Of a DNA stretch of 43,512 nucleotides, positions 8,570 through 17,626 are shown one piece after another. The notes under the pieces were generated by a model that had not been told where the DNA came from, did no database searches, and was given only the letters and a program-made list of their open reading frames with translations. The stretch is from Candidatus Epulonipiscium sp. (GTDB taxonomy: Bacteria > Bacillota_A > Clostridia > Lachnospirales > Cellulosilyticaceae): NCBI GenBank assembly GCA_012841565.1, contig DUUM01000438.1:1-43512 (forward strand), in the 5' to 3' direction. A program made the translations under genes and the position numbers. Each line of letters opens with the position of its first letter. Within the stretch, counting starts at the first letter, position 1.

Positions 8570-9019
8570 TCATTCCAAACAGCATTTATTTCTACTACAT
8601 ATATAATTTCCCCTAAGTTTCTCAATAGTTGGTATAAAATATGAAACTGGATTTTTTGCAACTGCACTCCCAACAGCTTGTGCTGCCCCTGGTTTTTCCA
8701 GTATCTCAGCAAGCTCTTTATACGTACAAATATTACCGGTACTAATTGTACTTACAGCTTCAAAAACAGCTTGCTGAAAAGATGTGAAACCTGTTAAATC
8801 CAAAACCATATTATGACTTCCTGTATCCAAAAAGTTCCATGTTTCTTTAACCAATAAGTATACCATGGGGTTTTCTTCTTCCGCTTTCCCAAAGTTCTTT
8901 AAATCTATGAGTTCATTACCCGTATTGTTTCTTAAAGACAAATATTTTAATCCATTAGAAGAAAAAGTAACACTTAAGGTATCTGTTTCTAAAAAATTAA
9001 TGATTTTATGAATCTGCAT
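8570..9019 (-). pseudogene. Methylated-DNA cysteine methyltransferase homologue lacking the active site
   Basis: The 149-residue product is clearly related to Ogt/AdaB O6-alkylguanine-DNA alkyltransferases: residues 80-130 contain FTSFQQAVFEAVSTISTGN, TYKELAEILEKPGAAQAVG and AVAKNPVSYFIP. In the family the next residues are CHRV, with the alkyl-accepting Cys. Here Pro130 is followed directly by TIEKLRGNYICSRNKCCLE and a stop. That tail looks like a garbled remnant of the usual GGYxWGxxRKxxLL end, with roughly seven residues including CHRV removed. The protein cannot be a normal alkyltransferase, and it is not an alkyltransferase-like protein either, since those keep the motif with Trp replacing Cys. 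The AAAGGAG ribosome site, ATG at 9019 and terminator remain intact. I call it a decaying gene, though a non-catalytic DNA-binding role is possible. Confidence 0.8.
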
Positions 9020-9077
9020 GATAAGCTCCTTTGAAACCCAATTTTGTACCTGCTATAAAGTCCTGATATCACACCGG

Positions 9078-9106
9078 TTGAAATATTATGATTGAAATGG
9101 TAAAAT
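9078..9106 (+). promoter_or_regulatory. Candidate promoter of the YcxB-like gene
   Basis: TTGAAA at 9078-9083, 17-bp spacer, TAAAAT at 9101-9106, about 55 bp upstream of the ATG at 9162. Both boxes are one or two changes from consensus. Confidence 0.5.
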
Positions 9107-9161
9107 CAGTATAAAATAGTTGTTATTAAAATAATTTATATCGTAGAAAGCAGGAAAAATA

Positions 9162-9683
9162 ATGGAGCAAATAATTTATACTATAAAGACTACCATGGAA
9201 AAATCAGATTATAGGAAGTTCTTATATTTGGCAACCTTTTGTAGAAACAAAATAACTATTCCAATCATAGCTATTATTGCACTTGTTGGTAGCTTACTCC
9301 TTAACTGGAGCCTATACCAGCTAAATTTAACCGCAATCATTCTTTATTGGTTGTTTTTCTTTGCACTCGCTCTAGGAACAGTTTGTTTCAAAGTTGAGAG
9401 AAAAAACAAAGTGCGCATAAAAACAGATCTCACAGGTACTTTTGATTCACTAAATATACTAACCTTTTATGAAGACAAAGTGGTTATGGAAAATGATTTA
9501 CTTAAATCTACAGCTGAATTAAAGTACAATCAATTTTTTTCTGTCCTAGAGAGCAAAGATTATTTCATTTTTTACTTAACAGCAAATCAAGCATCACTTA
9601 TAAGAAAAAAAGATGTAGACTCTTTTGATGAATTCAAACAATTCCTAATGAATATATTTAAAGATAGCTATAAACATATCTAA
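9162..9683 (+). CDS. YcxB-like membrane protein
   Basis: A 173-residue protein. Residues 30-75 hold two hydrophobic segments (ITIPIIAIIALVGSLLLNW and LTAIILYWLFFFALALGTV). After them comes a soluble domain rich in strands, with the pattern LTFYEDKVVMEN, STAELKYNQFFSVLESKDYF and IRKKDVDSFDEFKQFL. This order (two membrane helices, then the strand-rich domain with a closing P/KKD..F...F motif) is that of the YcxB-like family, whose function is unknown. The ATG has a weak AGGA site. The gene stands alone on the plus strand between two minus-strand genes and its stop codon is only 4 bp from the stop of the convergent DUF6688-like gene. Confidence 0.75.
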   Translation: MEQIIYTIKTTMEKSDYRKFLYLATFCRNKITIPIIAIIALVGSLLLNWSLYQLNLTAIILYWLFFFALALGTVCFKVERKNKVRIKTDLTGTFDSLNILTFYEDKVVMENDLLKSTAELKYNQFFSVLESKDYFIFYLTANQASLIRKKDVDSFDEFKQFLMNIFKDSYKHI

Positions 9684-9687
9684 TATA

Positions 9688-10935
9688 TTAAAGTATTGGT
9701 AACTCTGAATGTGGATATTGAACTGCAATACGATTTTCCGGTTTTGTATCAAATAGATACAAAGTAAAAAGAAAGATCCACTCCAGTGGTTTCATTATAA
9801 AATATATGGTGTCCGCAACATATGGCGAATTTATATGTTTTGCAATTGGATATCCGCTTTTATCATACACACCTCTCACAAAACGGTGAAATCTTGGCGT
9901 CCGCTCTTCAATAAGTTGTTCAAAAGCATTGGCAATACACAACTGCCTGTTTACAACAACTCGGTGACCATGTCGTTTCCCTGTACGTATGGGTTTTACA
10001 ACTGCTTTGTGCCCGCCTGCAGCAACGGTACATAAATAATGCCCGTCCTTAGGAATGTTTTGAGGTGCAATCTTCTGTGACATAGTCCAATCGGCGGTTT
10101 CTGTCCATGCTTTGATGAAGCTATCTGGCTCCTGACCAAAAAGCAGTAATACAAGAACTATTATACCAAGCAAGGGAATTGCAGCAACAAAAGCAATCCA
10201 TGGCCAGTTGGAGGTGTTACTTAGTAATATGGCAATAGATTTGAATTTCCCAGAGGTATTTTCTTTTTTTCTAATGTGTTGGTGCACAACATTTTTTATC
10301 GTTCGTATAGCAATCAGCACACAGTTAAATGGAAATACACACAGTAAAACAATCGCTAGATCTGCTGCATTAAATATCTGAATACACCATAAAATACACT
10401 CTGCAATTCCAAGGTATAAGGCCGATATACAGGCCACTGCAAAAAGTGGTGGCAATTTTTCTATAGGCAAAAATCTAAGAACGATATAAGCCATAATGGC
10501 TAATAGACTAATAATACCCATTGTCCAAAGTGACTCCATCCTAATAGGGGTATGCTTGTCCATATTGTATAATGGCACATGCCAATCTTCAAAAACAATT
10601 TCCGTCAATGACAGACAGAACAGGGAAAATGTCCCACCTGCAACTATTGCTGCAACCTCCCACCATTTTATGGCCCTCTCTTTTTCTTCTGTTTTGGGTT
10701 TGCCCAATAAGAAAATAATATTTTGTATGGTTAAAACAATCGGCAATAGAATTAAGAAATACACCAATTGCGCAAGAAATATACTTGAAGGAGCTGAACT
10801 TGCTGACTCTGTAATGATACTAATAAGCCATGTTATGACACCACCTAAAAAGGATACTATAAGACAAAACATTAAGGTGCTTAAAATAGGCCCTCTATAA
10901 AAGTACTCACTTATCTTTTTTAACATAATTTTCAC
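9688..10935 (-). CDS. DUF6688-like multi-pass membrane protein
   Basis: A 415-residue protein with about seven hydrophobic segments in residues 16-267, then a conserved hydrophilic block (about 295-375) and a last hydrophobic stretch near 378-395. The hydrophilic block is striking: DGHYLCTVAAGGHKAVVKP, RTGKRHGHRVVVNRQLCIAN, AFEQLIEERTPRFHRFVR, later YVADTIYFIMKPLEWIFL and KPENRIAVQY. From memory it corresponds to a family labelled DUF6688. The dense Cys, His and Arg suggest ligand or metal binding, but I know no demonstrated function. The start is GTG at 10935, 9 bp after an AAGAGG site; the in-frame ATG at 10926 is too far from that site. A TTGACA at 10987-10982 on the minus strand could be its -35, but the -10 is poor. 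Confidence 0.72.
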   Translation of the reverse strand: MKIMLKKISEYFYRGPILSTLMFCLIVSFLGGVITWLISIITESASSAPSSIFLAQLVYFLILLPIVLTIQNIIFLLGKPKTEEKERAIKWWEVAAIVAGGTFSLFCLSLTEIVFEDWHVPLYNMDKHTPIRMESLWTMGIISLLAIMAYIVLRFLPIEKLPPLFAVACISALYLGIAECILWCIQIFNAADLAIVLLCVFPFNCVLIAIRTIKNVVHQHIRKKENTSGKFKSIAILLSNTSNWPWIAFVAAIPLLGIIVLVLLLFGQEPDSFIKAWTETADWTMSQKIAPQNIPKDGHYLCTVAAGGHKAVVKPIRTGKRHGHRVVVNRQLCIANAFEQLIEERTPRFHRFVRGVYDKSGYPIAKHINSPYVADTIYFIMKPLEWIFLFTLYLFDTKPENRIAVQYPHSELPIL

Positions 10936-11059
10936 TTTAAAATACCTCTTTTCCGCTAATTTCGTATGATTTGTATACCATTGTCAAACAAATTCTAACA
11001 TTCACAAACTATCATGTCAATGATTTACGTCATAAAACCATGCTAAGTTCCTAGTTCTT

Positions 11060-11068
11060 TGCTATAAT
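11060..11068 (+). promoter_or_regulatory. Extended -10 promoter of the XerC-like recombinase
   Basis: TGCTATAAT gives a consensus -10 (11063-11068) with the TGN extension and no clear -35, which is typical of extended -10 promoters. It lies 50 bp upstream of the recombinase ATG. Confidence 0.6.
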
Positions 11069-11117
11069 TAAATATAAGTATAAAAAGACAAACCAATGTA
11101 ACCCATAAGGAGCTCAT

Positions 11118-12176
11118 ATGTCTAGCTATCATGAAAATATAAAAAAAGAAGAAACCCTTCGTCTCAGAGAAATTATAAAACTACTTCCGGATTTTGTATT
11201 TGATTTTTTTAGAGGGATTGAAGTAACCACCAGTACTAAAACAAGAATTGGCTATAGTTATGATTTAAGAATCTTTTTTGAATACTGCGTTGAGTTTATT
11301 GAACATATAGCTTCCAAAGGGATTAAGGAAATTACACTTCAGGATTTAGAAATTATTACCCCTAGAGATTTCGAAAGGTTTTTGGAGTATTTGACTTATT
11401 ACGAGAAGCCTCACCCAACCCAAAAAGGACAAGTTGTTGCTTATCAAAACACTGCCCAGGGTAAGGCCCGAAAACTAGCCTGTTTAAGAACCTTTTTTCA
11501 TTATTTTTATAAAAGAGAAATGATTGAAACACAGCTAATTACCCTGGTAGAACTACCTAAAATTACGGAAAAAAACATTGTTCGGTTAGAAGTTGATGAA
11601 GTAGCTAAAATGCTTGACCTTGTAGAATCAGGTAACAAATTAACAAAAAAACAAAAGCAATATCATGAGCAAACCAAAATGCGGGATTTAGCCATTGTAA
11701 CCCTACTACTTGGGACTGGAATTAGGGTTTCTGAGTGTGTTGGCCTTAACCTTGATGATGTGGACTTTGAGGTAGGCGGAATTAAAATCACACGAAAAGG
11801 TGGTAATGAGACCATTATTTATTTTGGAGATGAAGTTGAAACCGCTTTAGATCAGTATATAGAGGAACGTAAAAATGTAGAGAGTATCATTGATGAGGAG
11901 GCCCTCTTTTTATCTATGCAGAAAAAAAGAATCTCTGTTCGAGCTATTCAGATGATGGTTAAAAAATATGCCTCACTTGTTACCTCATTAAAGGATATAT
12001 CCCCTCATAAGCTAAGATCTACATATGGAACCAATTTATATAGAGAAACAGGTGATATCTATTTGGTTGCGGATGTTCTGGGCCACAAGGATGTTAACAC
12101 AACTAAAAAGCATTATGCCCAGATTGATGATGAGCGTAAACGAAGTGCTGCAAATGTTGTAAAGCTTAGGGAATAA
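11118..12176 (+). CDS. XerC/XerD-like tyrosine recombinase
   Basis: A 352-residue site-specific recombinase. The N-terminal half (about 25-140) is a SAM-like core-binding domain; the catalytic half has all expected residues: Arg203 (GTGIRVSE), Lys227 (ITRKGG), His297-x-x-Arg300 (HKLRSTYG), His323 (LGHKDVNTT) and the nucleophile Tyr333 (KKHY). The protein breaks and rejoins DNA at a specific site in the chromosome or an element. The ATG follows AAGGAG by 7 bp. In clostridial genomes a recombinase of this kind often sits directly before lexA, as here, and there are no phage genes around. That favours a resident XerC/D-type role, for example dimer resolution, over a mobile element, but a dif site was not located. 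Confidence 0.88.
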   Translation: MSSYHENIKKEETLRLREIIKLLPDFVFDFFRGIEVTTSTKTRIGYSYDLRIFFEYCVEFIEHIASKGIKEITLQDLEIITPRDFERFLEYLTYYEKPHPTQKGQVVAYQNTAQGKARKLACLRTFFHYFYKREMIETQLITLVELPKITEKNIVRLEVDEVAKMLDLVESGNKLTKKQKQYHEQTKMRDLAIVTLLLGTGIRVSECVGLNLDDVDFEVGGIKITRKGGNETIIYFGDEVETALDQYIEERKNVESIIDEEALFLSMQKKRISVRAIQMMVKKYASLVTSLKDISPHKLRSTYGTNLYRETGDIYLVADVLGHKDVNTTKKHYAQIDDERKRSAANVVKLRE

Positions 12177-12180
12177 CCTC

Positions 12181-12194
12181 CGAACATTTGTTTG
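12181..12194. promoter_or_regulatory. LexA (SOS) box upstream of lexA
   Basis: CGAACATTTGTTTG matches the Gram-positive LexA/DinR consensus CGAAC-N4-GTTYG and overlaps the first bases of the lexA -35 box (12192-12197). Repressor binding here would close the autoregulatory loop. It starts 4 bp after the recombinase stop codon. Confidence 0.9.
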
Positions 12195-12220
12195 AACTTT
12201 GCTTTTTATTGTGGTACAAT
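12192..12220 (+). promoter_or_regulatory. lexA promoter
   Basis: TTGAAC at 12192-12197, 17-bp spacer, TACAAT at 12215-12220, 32 bp before the lexA ATG. The -35 overlaps the LexA box. Confidence 0.85.
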
Positions 12221-12252
12221 ATATACACTAAAATAACTTGAGGTGTTCAAAT

Positions 12253-12864
12253 ATGACTAGTAAACTAAGTAAAAAACAAGAAGAAATTTTAGACTTTTTA
12301 AAGTCTGAGATTAAATCAAAGGGGTATCCCCCCTCAGTTCGCGAAACATGTGTCGCCGTTGGACTTAGTTCTACTTCAACCGTCCATGCCCATTTAAAGA
12401 CCCTTGAGAAAAAGGGTGTTATTAGACGTGACCCAACTAAGCCAAGGGCTATTGAGATTATTAAAACAGAAGAAGAAAATGCATCTGGGGAACTTATTCA
12501 TGTGCCTATTGTAGGCAGGGTAACGGCAGGTGTTCCCATATTAGCCGTTGAAAACATTGAGGGCTACTTCCCTATTCCAATTACTTATGCTAATAATAAG
12601 GAAATTTACATGCTTAATGTCCTTGGAGATAGTATGATAAAAGCCAATATTCTAGATGGGGATTTAATCCTTGTACAAGAACAACCATCTGCTAATAATG
12701 GGGATATCGTTGTTGCCCTATTAGATGATTCTGTAACCGTAAAGCGTTTTTTTAAGGAAAATGATTTTGTAAGACTTCAACCTGAAAATGATTCTATGAA
12801 TCCTATATTTGTAAAAGATATTGAAATACTAGGGAAAGTAATAGGATTATTTAGAACACTATAG
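12253..12864 (+). CDS. lexA: SOS repressor LexA
   Basis: A 203-residue repressor-protease. The N-terminal winged helix contains [20 protein letters not shown] and [19 protein letters not shown]. The self-cleavage bond is Ala92-Gly93 in GRVTAGVP, and the catalytic pair is Ser127 (LGDSM) and Lys164 (SVTVKRF). RecA filament triggers self-cleavage, which derepresses DNA-repair genes. The frame can be extended to a TTG at 12238, but the GAGGTG ribosome site sits directly behind that codon and 7 bp before the ATG at 12253, so I use the ATG. A LexA box overlaps its promoter, showing autoregulation. Confidence 0.97.
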   Translation: MTSKLSKKQEEILDFLKSEIKSKGYPPSVRETCVAVGLSSTSTVHAHLKTLEKKGVIRRDPTKPRAIEIIKTEEENASGELIHVPIVGRVTAGVPILAVENIEGYFPIPITYANNKEIYMLNVLGDSMIKANILDGDLILVQEQPSANNGDIVVALLDDSVTVKRFFKENDFVRLQPENDSMNPIFVKDIEILGKVIGLFRTL

Positions 12865-12937
12865 GCATCTTTGTGCTTCTAGTGTTTTTTGTCCGTCATT
12901 TGGATATACTACTAAAAACTAAGATTGGAGAACTTAT

Positions 12938-14875
12938 ATGAATTTTAATTTTATTAAAGTATGTGCTGCAACGCCAAAACTCGTTGTTGCGGATTGTAAT
13001 TACAATACAGAACAAATAATAGCCTGCATCAATGAAGCTAATCAAGCAGAAACTGAACTCATTGTATTTCCCGAGCTAAGTATTACGGGCTATACATGCG
13101 GGGATCTATTTTATCAGCAAGTACTCATTGAAGGCGCCCTTTCAAATCTAGCTAAAATTGTAGCCCATTCTAAAAGGACTTCTATGATGATTTGTGTAGG
13201 CCTACCTTTAAAATTAAATAACCAGCTTTTTAACTGCGCTGTTATGATTAAGGAGGGTTCAGTTCTTGGAGTCGTTCCAAAAACTTATCTGCCTAATTAC
13301 AATGAGTATTACGAGAAGAGATGGTTTAGCGGATCTTCCCAGGCCCTCTCTTCCACTATTACTATCTGTGATCAAGAAGTTCCTTTTTCTTCAAAAATGA
13401 TCTTTAAAGCAAGTAATCATGGGTATTTCTCTTTGGCTATAGAAATCTGCGAAGATGCCCTAGGACCTATTCCACTAAGTGCCTATCACTCTTTAGCAGG
13501 TGCTAATATAATACTTAACTTAGCTGCTAGTAGTGAAACTGCTCGGTCAAAGAGTAAAAGGCTATCCGTTCTAAAAGGACTTTCAATGAGTACCCTATCT
13601 GGCTATGTCTATGCTTCAGCTGGAACTGGCGAATCAACTACGGATCTCGTCTATCCTGGTCATAGTTTAATATACGAAAACGGGGTTCTTTTAGGTGAAT
13701 CGAAACGGTTCCAAAAATGTAATAATCTTGTTTATACCCTTATTGATACAGAACTTATTGCTTTAGAAAGGCAAAAAAACACTTTATTTAATGCATCCCA
13801 TGATGAAAACTTAATCCTAAAATCATATATTAATGTCCCTTTTACACATACAAATAGGGCTTATGTATTTGATAGAACCGTTGATGCTTCTCCCTTTGTA
13901 CCGAGTAAGGGTGAGGCCAGAAATGAACATTGCCTTAACATATTCACACTGCAAACGGTGGCCCTTGCAAAGCGTATAGAACATGTAGGCACTAAGACGG
14001 TCGTTATTGGTATCTCTGGTGGCCTAGATTCAACTCTAGCACTCATTGTTTGTGTGAAAGCCTTTAATAGATTAGGCCTCGATCCTGCAGGTATTATAGG
14101 CGTCACTATGCCTGGGTTTGGGACAACTGATCGAACTTACAATAATGCTATTTCGCTTATGCAACACCTTGGTATTACGACACGTGAAATTTCTATTGTA
14201 GATGCAACTATGCAGCACTTTAAAGATATTGGTCATGACCCAGATCTTCATGATATTACTTATGAAAACTCACAAGCTAGGGAAAGAACTCAGCTACTGA
14301 TGGATATTGCGAATCAGGTTAATGGCCTTGTCATTGGGACTGGGGACTTATCTGAACTGGCTCTTGGCTGGGCAACCTATAATGGTGACCATATGTCTAT
14401 GTACGGGGTTAACGCTGGAATACCTAAGACACTGGTTAAATTTTTAATTGAGTGGGCAGCCCATAATGAATTTGAAGGAAACACAAGAGATACATTACTT
14501 GATATTTTTACAACCCCTGTTAGTCCAGAGCTTCTACCACCTTCAGAGGACGGAGAAATTGAACAAAAAACAGAAGAAATTGTAGGACCTTATGAATTAC
14601 ATGATTTTTATCTTTATTACATGTTAAGTTATGGGTTTAAACCTCAAAAAATTGCTATACTCGCCCAAAGTGCATTTGAAGGTCAGTACGATTATAATAC
14701 CATTATAAAGTGGATGAAGGTTTTTTACCGTCGCTTCTTTACCCAACAATTTAAACGGTCTTGTCTTCCAGATGGGCCTAAAGTTGAATCTATAAGCCTC
14801 TCACCAAGAGGAGACTGGAAAATGCCATCTGATGCATCTTATAATATGTGGATTATGGAAGTTGAATCTTTATAA
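12938..14875 (+). CDS. nadE: Glutamine-dependent NAD(+) synthetase
   Basis: A 645-residue two-domain enzyme that converts deamido-NAD to NAD using glutamine nitrogen and ATP, the last step of NAD synthesis. The N-terminal nitrilase-type glutaminase domain (1 to about 290) has the Glu-Lys-Cys triad: Glu in FPELSITGY, Lys in VPKTYLPNYNEYYEKRWF, Cys in IEICEDALG. The C-terminal synthetase domain begins near residue 340 with the ATP pyrophosphatase P-loop SGGLDST at about 360-366, followed by GTGDLSELALGW. The length fits the long, glutamine-using NadE class. The ATG is preceded by TTGGAG. It lies 73 bp after lexA and ends in a strong terminator, so it could be read from the lexA promoter or from an unseen one of its own. 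Confidence 0.96.
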   Translation: MNFNFIKVCAATPKLVVADCNYNTEQIIACINEANQAETELIVFPELSITGYTCGDLFYQQVLIEGALSNLAKIVAHSKRTSMMICVGLPLKLNNQLFNCAVMIKEGSVLGVVPKTYLPNYNEYYEKRWFSGSSQALSSTITICDQEVPFSSKMIFKASNHGYFSLAIEICEDALGPIPLSAYHSLAGANIILNLAASSETARSKSKRLSVLKGLSMSTLSGYVYASAGTGESTTDLVYPGHSLIYENGVLLGESKRFQKCNNLVYTLIDTELIALERQKNTLFNASHDENLILKSYINVPFTHTNRAYVFDRTVDASPFVPSKGEARNEHCLNIFTLQTVALAKRIEHVGTKTVVIGISGGLDSTLALIVCVKAFNRLGLDPAGIIGVTMPGFGTTDRTYNNAISLMQHLGITTREISIVDATMQHFKDIGHDPDLHDITYENSQARERTQLLMDIANQVNGLVIGTGDLSELALGWATYNGDHMSMYGVNAGIPKTLVKFLIEWAAHNEFEGNTRDTLLDIFTTPVSPELLPPSEDGEIEQKTEEIVGPYELHDFYLYYMLSYGFKPQKIAILAQSAFEGQYDYNTIIKWMKVFYRRFFTQQFKRSCLPDGPKVESISLSPRGDWKMPSDASYNMWIMEVESL

Positions 14876-14878
14876 ATG

Positions 14879-14924
14879 AAAACTCCCTGTTTAGAGGATT
14901 AATATCCTATAGACAGGGAGTTTT
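14879..14924 (+). terminator. Terminator after nadE
   Basis: Twelve-bp arms (14879-14890 and 14913-14924) end in a T-run on the plus strand. The loop holds a second small hairpin AGGAT/ATCCT (14895-14908). The convergent MATE gene ends at 14941, so the element may act in both directions. Confidence 0.85.
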
Positions 14925-14940
14925 TCATGTTTTATATTTT

Positions 14941-16299
14941 TTATAAGGTTATTCCACTTTCCATTTTAGATAGCTTTCTAAACATTTTAATAATAAATAA
15001 GGCTGTCAGCATAGAAGATAATACGTCTGCTATTGGCGTGCTAATCCATACACCTTGTAGTCCATATAACTTTGGTAATATTATAATTAAAGGAATCAGC
15101 ATAATAACTTGTCTACTTAAGGATAAAAGCATAGCTGTTGAAGCTTCTCCAATGGCTTGGAAAAAGTTAGCTGATACAATTTGAAATCCTACAATCGGTA
15201 ACATAACTGTAAATATTCTTATACCATATACACCAATTTCTAAGAATTCCTTATCCTTATTAAAGATACCAAGCAATGCTGCTGGTGCAAACATACATGC
15301 TAAAAAGCCTGCGGTTGCTAAAACAGTTGCTGATATAGCTGCTAATATATAAGTTTGGCGTACCTTTGCATAATTTTTAGCACCATAAAAATATCCGATG
15401 ATTGGTTGCGCCCCTTGATTAATTCCAAATATAGGCATAAAGAAGAGCATAATAATACTATTAATAGATGAAAATACTCCGATTCCTAACTCTCCAGCAT
15501 AGGTGTTCAGATTATTATTAAATAATATTTGAATAAGTGCTGCTGCTAGTTGCATAGCAAATGGAGACATACCAATTGAAAATATATTAATAATTATACT
15601 AAAATCTAGTTTCATATGTTTTAGCTTTAAAGGTATATTTACCTTTTTACCTGTTAAAAAGTAAACTGTCCATATAGCAGATACGACTTGGGCTATAACG
15701 GTAGCAATTGCTGCTCCCTTTACACCCATTCCAAATCCAAATATAAAGATAGGGTCTAAAATAATATTTGTTATAGCGCCAAGCAGTAATGTCATCATTC
15801 CTATTCTAGGAAACCCTAAGCCCCGAATACAATTATTCATAGAAAATGCGGTGTTGGTAAAAATAATTCCAACAATAATAATAACAATGTACTCCTCGGC
15901 ATATTGTAAGGTATTTGCTGTCGCACCAAAAGCTACTAAAATAGGTTTGTAAAAGATAAATCCTAGAACTGTTAGTATTAATGAAAATATAATATTAAGC
16001 ATAAAAGCATTTCCAAGAATGACTCCAGCTCTTTCTTCATTTCCCTCCCCCAAGGCAATAGAGATCCGAGAACCGGCTCCTATCCCTACTAACATAGCAA
16101 ATGACATAATAACAATTGTCACAGGGAAAGCTGCCCCCACGCCTGATAAAGCAACTGCTCCTATGTCTGGCATTTTTCCAATAAAGAAACGGTCTACAAC
16201 CGTATATAATGCGTTAACTAACATTCCTACAATAGCTGGGATGGAAAACTTTAAGAGTAAACCCCATACGCTATTGTTCTTAAACTGTGAATGATCCAT
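14941..16299 (-). CDS. MATE-family efflux transporter
   Basis: A 452-residue protein with about 12 membrane segments. The N-terminus FSIPAIVGMLVNALYTVVDRFFIGK and the following AALSGVGAAFPV-like stretch are typical of the MATE family; GIGAGSRISIALGEGNEE and the second-half repeat INQGAQPIIGYFYGAKNY are the two pseudo-symmetric MATE motifs. The closest branch by eye is the MepA/DinF-like group in Firmicutes. It exports cationic or toxic compounds in exchange for Na+ or H+. The ATG at 16299 follows AAAGGAG, and the gene starts 13 bp after the YnbB-like lyase gene, so the two are probably co-transcribed. The substrate is unknown. Confidence 0.92.
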   Translation of the reverse strand: MDHSQFKNNSVWGLLLKFSIPAIVGMLVNALYTVVDRFFIGKMPDIGAVALSGVGAAFPVTIVIMSFAMLVGIGAGSRISIALGEGNEERAGVILGNAFMLNIIFSLILTVLGFIFYKPILVAFGATANTLQYAEEYIVIIIVGIIFTNTAFSMNNCIRGLGFPRIGMMTLLLGAITNIILDPIFIFGFGMGVKGAAIATVIAQVVSAIWTVYFLTGKKVNIPLKLKHMKLDFSIIINIFSIGMSPFAMQLAAALIQILFNNNLNTYAGELGIGVFSSINSIIMLFFMPIFGINQGAQPIIGYFYGAKNYAKVRQTYILAAISATVLATAGFLACMFAPAALLGIFNKDKEFLEIGVYGIRIFTVMLPIVGFQIVSANFFQAIGEASTAMLLSLSRQVIMLIPLIIILPKLYGLQGVWISTPIADVLSSMLTALFIIKMFRKLSKMESGITL

Positions 16300-16312
16300 A
16301 TTTTAATCTCCT

Positions 16313-17599
16313 TTATATTAATTTACAATGTCCCTCATTAATCATATTTTGAAGCGCTATCATAGCTCCTATTTTACCATGATACCAAGTAAGTCCTCCT
16401 TGAAGGTATACTGTATAGGGTGGTTTAATAGGGGCATCCGCACTAAGTTCTATTGATGCTCCTTGAATAAAAGTACCTGCAGCCATAATAACGGGCGCAT
16501 CATATCCTGGCATTTCTGCTGGTTCAGGGGTAACATAACTATCCACTGGTGCAGCCTTTTGAATTCCTTTACAAAAAGAGATTACTTGGTCACTTGTATC
16601 CATTTGTATTGCTTGTATAATATCATGCCTTGTTTCATTAGACGTCGGCATTACATTAAATCCTAGTTTCTCAAACATACGCGCAGATAATATGGCTGAT
16701 TTTAGTGAGTTTTCAACTACTTCTGGGGCAAAGAATAAGCCTTGTAAAATAACCTGATTCAATCCTAAAGTTGCGCCTACTTCTTTACCAAGTCCTGGAG
16801 CACTAAGACGCATTGCGGCGTTTTCAATATACGCTTCTTTCCCAACAATATACCCACCAGTTGGGGCAAGTCCACCACCAGGATTCTTGATTAATGACCC
16901 TACCACCATATCAGCGCCTACTTCAGATGGTTCTATGGTTTCTACAAATTCACCATAGCAGTTATCAACCATACAGATAATGTCACTACGAATATCTTTA
17001 ACAAATTTTATAAGGTCTCCGATTTGCTTAACGGATAAGGTGGGCCTGAATTTATACCCCTTAGATCTTTGAATAGTCACCATTTTAGTTCTTGGGTTAA
17101 TAGCATTCTTTATTCCCTCATAGTCAAAAGAAAAATCATCATTCATATCTACCTGAGCATAGGTAATACCAAACTCTGCCAAACTACCGCTTTGTGGGAC
17201 GATACCAATAACACTATCTAAGGTATCATATGGCTTTCCGACTACTGATAAAAGCTCATCTCCTGGTCTTAAATTACCAAAAAAGGCTACGGTTAAGGCA
17301 TGGGTACCTGAAATTAATTGTGGTCTTACAAGTCCTGCTTCCGCTCTAAAAACATCCGCATATATTTGCTCGATTAAATCCCGCCCCAAATCATTATAGC
17401 CATAACCTGTAGTTGCAGCAAAATGTGTATCACTTAGGCCATTTTTTTGCATAGCATGGAGTACTTTAGCCCCGTTATATTCTGTAATCCTTTTTATTTC
17501 CTCAAATTGATCCTTAAGTTCTTGCTCTGCCTTAATACAAAAATCATATACGTTGCTTTCTATATTAAATGACGACATCATTAATTCTTTCGTTTCCAT
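16313..17599 (-). CDS. YnbB-type PLP-dependent lyase (methionine gamma-lyase / aluminium-resistance family)
   Basis: A 428-residue fold-type I PLP enzyme. The predicted Schiff-base lysine is Lys238 in VVGSLIKNPGGGLAPTGGY, and the cofactor-binding stretch SGTHALTVAFFGNLRPGDE lies near 98-115 with the carboxylate-handling region VDNCYGEFVE at 211-220. This is the family annotated as methionine gamma-lyase-like, YnbB or 'aluminium resistance protein'; the natural substrate is not established. In many Firmicutes it sits next to hfq, miaA and glnR, and here it lies downstream of hfq-cobT, consistent with that conserved neighbourhood. The ATG at 17599 has a GAGAGGG site. A weak hairpin (17627-17653) lies between cobT and this gene. 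Confidence 0.88.
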   Translation of the reverse strand: METKELMMSSFNIESNVYDFCIKAEQELKDQFEEIKRITEYNGAKVLHAMQKNGLSDTHFAATTGYGYNDLGRDLIEQIYADVFRAEAGLVRPQLISGTHALTVAFFGNLRPGDELLSVVGKPYDTLDSVIGIVPQSGSLAEFGITYAQVDMNDDFSFDYEGIKNAINPRTKMVTIQRSKGYKFRPTLSVKQIGDLIKFVKDIRSDIICMVDNCYGEFVETIEPSEVGADMVVGSLIKNPGGGLAPTGGYIVGKEAYIENAAMRLSAPGLGKEVGATLGLNQVILQGLFFAPEVVENSLKSAILSARMFEKLGFNVMPTSNETRHDIIQAIQMDTSDQVISFCKGIQKAAPVDSYVTPEPAEMPGYDAPVIMAAGTFIQGASIELSADAPIKPPYTVYLQGGLTWYHGKIGAMIALQNMINEGHCKLI

Positions 17600-17626
17600 A
17601 TTTAAACCCTCTCTAAAATAATAAAA

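Noticed and set aside
8570..9019. Functional Ogt or alkyltransferase-like protein
   Set aside because: The PCHR motif is absent and not replaced by PWHR; the C-terminal tail does not match the family.
12238..12252. TTG start of lexA adding five residues
   Set aside because: The ribosome site lies directly after that codon; the ATG at 12253 is correctly spaced.
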